NCBI GenBank assembly: GCA_020718125.1
Contig: DYDC01000113.1
Span: 1 to 8,102 of the forward strand
From: Methylacidiphilum sp.
GTDB lineage: Bacteria > Verrucomicrobiota > Verrucomicrobiia > CAIQCK01
Direction: 5' to 3'
Length of the DNA stretch: 8,102 bases
Positions 5,839 through 8,102 of the stretch are shown piece by piece. Position numbers and translations under genes: made by a program. A model generated the notes under the pieces. The model ran no database searches, was not told the DNA's origin, and worked only from the letters and a program-made list of their open reading frames with translations. The stretch's first letter is position 1, and each line of letters opens with the position of its first letter.

Positions 5839-8043
5839 ATGGCGGGACTGTCATTACAACAAGTTCAAAGGTTGGGGTTGCAGCAGGTGCTGGCGCCCCA
5901 CATGCAACTCAGTCTGCACATGCTTCAGGTGCCGACGATGGAGTTGCGCGATCTGATCAAGCAGGAGATGGAGAAGAACCCCACGATCGAGGAAATCCCC
6001 CCCGAAACGGTCAGCCTCGACCAGCCGCAATCCGCCGACGACCAAATCCCGCGCGACGGCCGCACCGAGACCGAGAGCGAGTTCAAGGAAGAGTTCGCCG
6101 CGTTGAAACAACTCGACGACGAGTGGCGCGAGTATTTCAGCCAGAGCAGCCGCAGCCGCGCCCGCAGCACCGAGGACGAGGAACGGCGGCAGTTTTTCCT
6201 CGACTCAATCGTCCAGCCCGAATCGCTCCAGCAACACCTGCAGGGCCAGCTCCGGATGGCCGACGCGCCGCAGGAGGTGCTCGACGCCGCCGAGATCATC
6301 ATCGGCAGCCTGATGGACGACGGCTACCTGATGGTGCATGACGACCTGGCGGGGCAGTTGGTGGATTTCGCGCTGCAGGTATGTGCCGGCACGCGACAGA
6401 CGGCCCCGGGGGCTGCTGCATGGGCGCGCGAGACGGTCATGACCGGCCTCGCCAAGTCATTCGAGCATTCCAAGCGCACGCAACTGATCGGCTGGCAGGA
6501 GCGGCTCGCCGACATCTGCCGCCGGATGCGCGCGCCGGAACCTGAGACCGCGCCCCCGCCCCCGGTCGTGAAAGCTTACGGTGCGGCAGCGACTGCGCCG
6601 ACCGGGCCGGATCAGATCAAGGAGCACGTCATCAAGCTCGGCCGCGAGGCGATGGATCGCGTGCGGCAGGAGCTGGCGGAAGGTTTTCGAGCGGCCATCA
6701 ACGAGAGCGGGTCGTTGCCCGTGCCACCGGCGTTGCTGGCGGAGGTGGTGGATGCGGGGTTGACGGCGGTGGACGTGGACGCCGTGATGCAATTCGGCCA
6801 GCGGCTCGACCTGCCGCTGCTCTACCTGCGGCCGGGCGCCGGCATCGCGCTCGACGTCATGAGGCGGGCGTTGGAACTGGTGCAGACATTTCATCCCGTC
6901 GGCGTCGGCGCGCGGAACCTGCGCGAATGCCTGCTCATCCAGCTCGCGCGGCTCGACAAGGCCGGCGGCATCGAAGCGCGCGTGGTGCGGGAACATTTTG
7001 ACCTGCTGCCCGGCCGCGACATCCAGAAGCTGGCGGAGGCGCTCGGCGTCACTGTGGCCAGGGCGCGGCAGGCCGCGGAGAGCATCGGGCAGTTGGAGCC
7101 GAAGCCCGGCCGCATCTTCAGCACGGAACCGGATCGTTACGTCGAGCCGGAGGTGGTGATAGCGAAGGTGAAGGACGACTTCGTCATCATGCTCAACGAC
7201 GACCGCGTCCCGCGCCTGCGGATCAGCGACACCTACCGCGAGATGATGGCGCGGGAGAACGTCTCCTCCGAGGTTGTCCAATACGTCCGCGAGCGCATCC
7301 AGGCCGGCAAGTTCCTCATCCGCAGCATCGCCCAGCGCCAGAACACCATCCAAAGCATCGCCAGCGAACTGCTGCGCGCCCAACGCGAGTTCTTCGAGAA
7401 AGGCACCGGGTTCCTGAGGCCGCTTCGCATGAGCGACGTCGCCTACCGGTGCGGAGAAAAGTTCAAGCTCGTCAACGGCGAGGAACAGGCCGTCTGCCCA
7501 TATTGCGGCGCGCCCTGCCACATCCGCAAGGAGGACTCCAACCGCCGCGCGGCCGACTGCCCGAACGCCGAGCGCGATGACCTGAACCGCCGGCAGCACC
7601 GGATCCGCGCCTTGGGCCGGGATGTGGACAACCCGCGCCTGTTGGGCGTGCATGAGACCACCGTCAGCCGCGCTATTGCGAACAAATACATGGGCACGCC
7701 GTGGGGCGTGTTCGAGATGAAGTATTTCTTCACGCCGGGCTATACCACCTCCAGCGGCGAGGCCATTTCCAACAAGAACGTCAAGGACCTCATCCAGGCA
7801 GCCATTGACGGCGAGAATCCCGCCCAGCCGCTCTCCGACCAGGAGATCGTCGCCATCCTCAAGAAGCGCGGCCTCGACATCGCCCGGCGCACCGTCGCGA
7901 AGTATCGCGGCGAACTCAACATCCCCTCCTCGAATGACCGGAGGAAACCCGGCCCGGCCGCCCCACCGGCGGAAACCGCGCCGACAACCGTGCCGGCGTC
8001 TGAAGGGACGCCATCGTCTGATGCGCCACCGAGCGCAACTTGA
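5839..8043 (+). CDS. rpoN: RNA polymerase sigma-54 factor RpoN, with two unusual insertions
   Basis: The product has 734 residues against a usual ~450-500. Sigma-54 directs RNA polymerase to -24/-12 promoters and needs an AAA+ activator to open DNA. Region I is at 1-50 (glutamine- and leucine-rich, SLQQVQRLGLQQVLAPHMQL). An acidic region II follows, then the core-binding region, recognised in QPESLQQHLQGQLRM (126-140), LVQTFHPVGVGARNLRECLL (347-366), IGQLEPKPGRIFSTEPDRYV (416-435) and LNDDRVPRLRISDTYREMM. Next come the helix-turn-helix (FLRPLRMSDVA, then LGVHETTVSRAIANKYM) and the intact RpoN box ARRTVAKYR (682-690). Extra segments are at about 173-335 and 536-601; the second splits the helix-turn-helix and has five cysteines. 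The tail after residue 700 is Pro/Ala/Thr-rich. The ATG at 5839 is chosen because region I starts there, although no Shine-Dalgarno is clear. The stop codon lies in a dispersed repeat. That it is sigma-54 is certain; its activity with these insertions is not. Confidence 0.95.
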   Translation: MAGLSLQQVQRLGLQQVLAPHMQLSLHMLQVPTMELRDLIKQEMEKNPTIEEIPPETVSLDQPQSADDQIPRDGRTETESEFKEEFAALKQLDDEWREYFSQSSRSRARSTEDEERRQFFLDSIVQPESLQQHLQGQLRMADAPQEVLDAAEIIIGSLMDDGYLMVHDDLAGQLVDFALQVCAGTRQTAPGAAAWARETVMTGLAKSFEHSKRTQLIGWQERLADICRRMRAPEPETAPPPPVVKAYGAAATAPTGPDQIKEHVIKLGREAMDRVRQELAEGFRAAINESGSLPVPPALLAEVVDAGLTAVDVDAVMQFGQRLDLPLLYLRPGAGIALDVMRRALELVQTFHPVGVGARNLRECLLIQLARLDKAGGIEARVVREHFDLLPGRDIQKLAEALGVTVARARQAAESIGQLEPKPGRIFSTEPDRYVEPEVVIAKVKDDFVIMLNDDRVPRLRISDTYREMMARENVSSEVVQYVRERIQAGKFLIRSIAQRQNTIQSIASELLRAQREFFEKGTGFLRPLRMSDVAYRCGEKFKLVNGEEQAVCPYCGAPCHIRKEDSNRRAADCPNAERDDLNRRQHRIRALGRDVDNPRLLGVHETTVSRAIANKYMGTPWGVFEMKYFFTPGYTTSSGEAISNKNVKDLIQAAIDGENPAQPLSDQEIVAILKKRGLDIARRTVAKYRGELNIPSSNDRRKPGPAAPPAETAPTTVPASEGTPSSDAPPSAT
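6355..6843 (+). other. Insertion 1 in sigma-54: ~160 residues in the core-binding region
   Basis: Family members run from the GYL...LAG segment to the HPVGVGARNLRECL segment with only about 30-40 residues between. Here residues 173-335 intervene. The segment has a helical part with two cysteines (182, 227), a low-complexity Pro/Ala linker (233-257, PEPETAPPPP...), a second charged helical part (258-288), and a small hydrophobic end (296-335). It stays in frame. I do not recognise it as a known domain. Confidence 0.65.
7444..7641 (+). other. Insertion 2 in sigma-54: cysteine-rich, zinc-ribbon-like segment inside the helix-turn-helix
   Basis: In normal sigma-54 the text DVA is followed within a few residues by LG(V/L)HE(T/S)TVSRA. 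Here 66 residues (536-601) are placed between them. They carry YRCGEKF (Cys538), CPYCGAPC (Cys553, 556, 560) and ADCP (Cys574), then a basic, arginine-rich helix-like stretch (about 577-600). CPYCG is a common zinc knuckle. Codons in the segment end in G or C in 59 of 66 cases, as in the surrounding gene, so it is translated and not a frame artefact. Metal binding is inferred from cysteine spacing only. Confidence 0.7.
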
Positions 8044-8097
8044 CACCCGCGCCAAGTCCCGAAAGGGACGGTCGAGAATAGCCCGGCGTTTCAACGC
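8033..8097 (+). repeat. 65-bp dispersed repeat, copy 2, overlapping the rpoN stop codon
   Basis: These bases are identical to 1389-1453 over 65 positions. A C/T difference follows at the next base, then three more matches. The last two codons of rpoN and its TGA (8041-8043) lie inside the repeat. The hairpin GTCCC/GAAA/GGGAC and most of the CCCGGCGTT palindrome then form the 3' untranslated part. The copy runs off the window end, so its full length is unknown. Confidence 0.85.
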
Positions 8098-8102
8098 TGG
8101 GT

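Noticed and set aside
7441..7641. Explaining the sigma-54 cysteine-rich segment as a double frameshift or unspliced intron
   Set aside because: G/C-ending codons continue through it at the rate of the flanks, there is no stop, and both flanking halves of the helix-turn-helix are in the same frame.
6457..8094. Long minus-strand open frame opposite rpoN (545 codons)
   Set aside because: It begins in the dispersed repeat and mirrors rpoN codons; RpoN motifs are present on the plus strand.

Overview
This GC-rich window reads as bacterial chromosome. The suggested source is a Verrucomicrobiota-type (PVC group) organism. That is inferred from the high GC at third codon positions, several genes without a clear Shine-Dalgarno, and intergenic spaces filled with GC-rich palindromic repeats of a style I associate with that phylum. 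No rRNA or marker gene is present to prove it.

Layout, left to right. Positions 1-264 hold no gene. They contain a small MITE-like element with perfect 24-bp inverted ends (50-178), a 13-bp tandem duplication (175-200) and a palindromic repeat (190-256) that ends 8 bp from the hypE stop. hypE (265-1320, minus) encodes the ATP-dependent dehydratase that makes the cyanide ligand of [NiFe]-hydrogenase. Positions 1321-1720 hold no gene and are packed with repeats: a 7-bp tandem repeat beside the hypE start, a 65-bp dispersed repeat with strong hairpins, a 102-bp imperfect inverted repeat and two smaller hairpins. Then come lon (1721-4120, minus) and, 41 bp upstream of it on the same strand, a small heat-shock protein gene (4162-4605, minus), which together look like a protein-quality-control operon. 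Further upstream on the minus strand is a small secreted PepSY-like protein (4758-5177).

A divergent intergenic region with a perfect 14-bp palindrome separates this minus-strand block from a plus-strand pair: a DUF721/DciA-like protein (5334-5711) and rpoN (5839-8043), encoding sigma-54. The window ends in a second copy of the 65-bp repeat (8033-8097), and the rpoN stop codon lies inside that repeat.

The genes are mostly familiar housekeeping and accessory functions; I do not see a defence island, CRISPR array, prophage or biosynthetic cluster. The most unusual item is the sigma-54 itself. At 734 residues it is much longer than the usual ~450-500. Two in-frame insertions explain most of this: about 160 residues in the core-binding region, and about 66 residues with five cysteines, including a CPYC knuckle, placed inside the helix-turn-helix. 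The RpoN box is intact. A possible metal-binding or redox module inside the DNA-contacting domain of a sigma factor is the best candidate here for undescribed biology.
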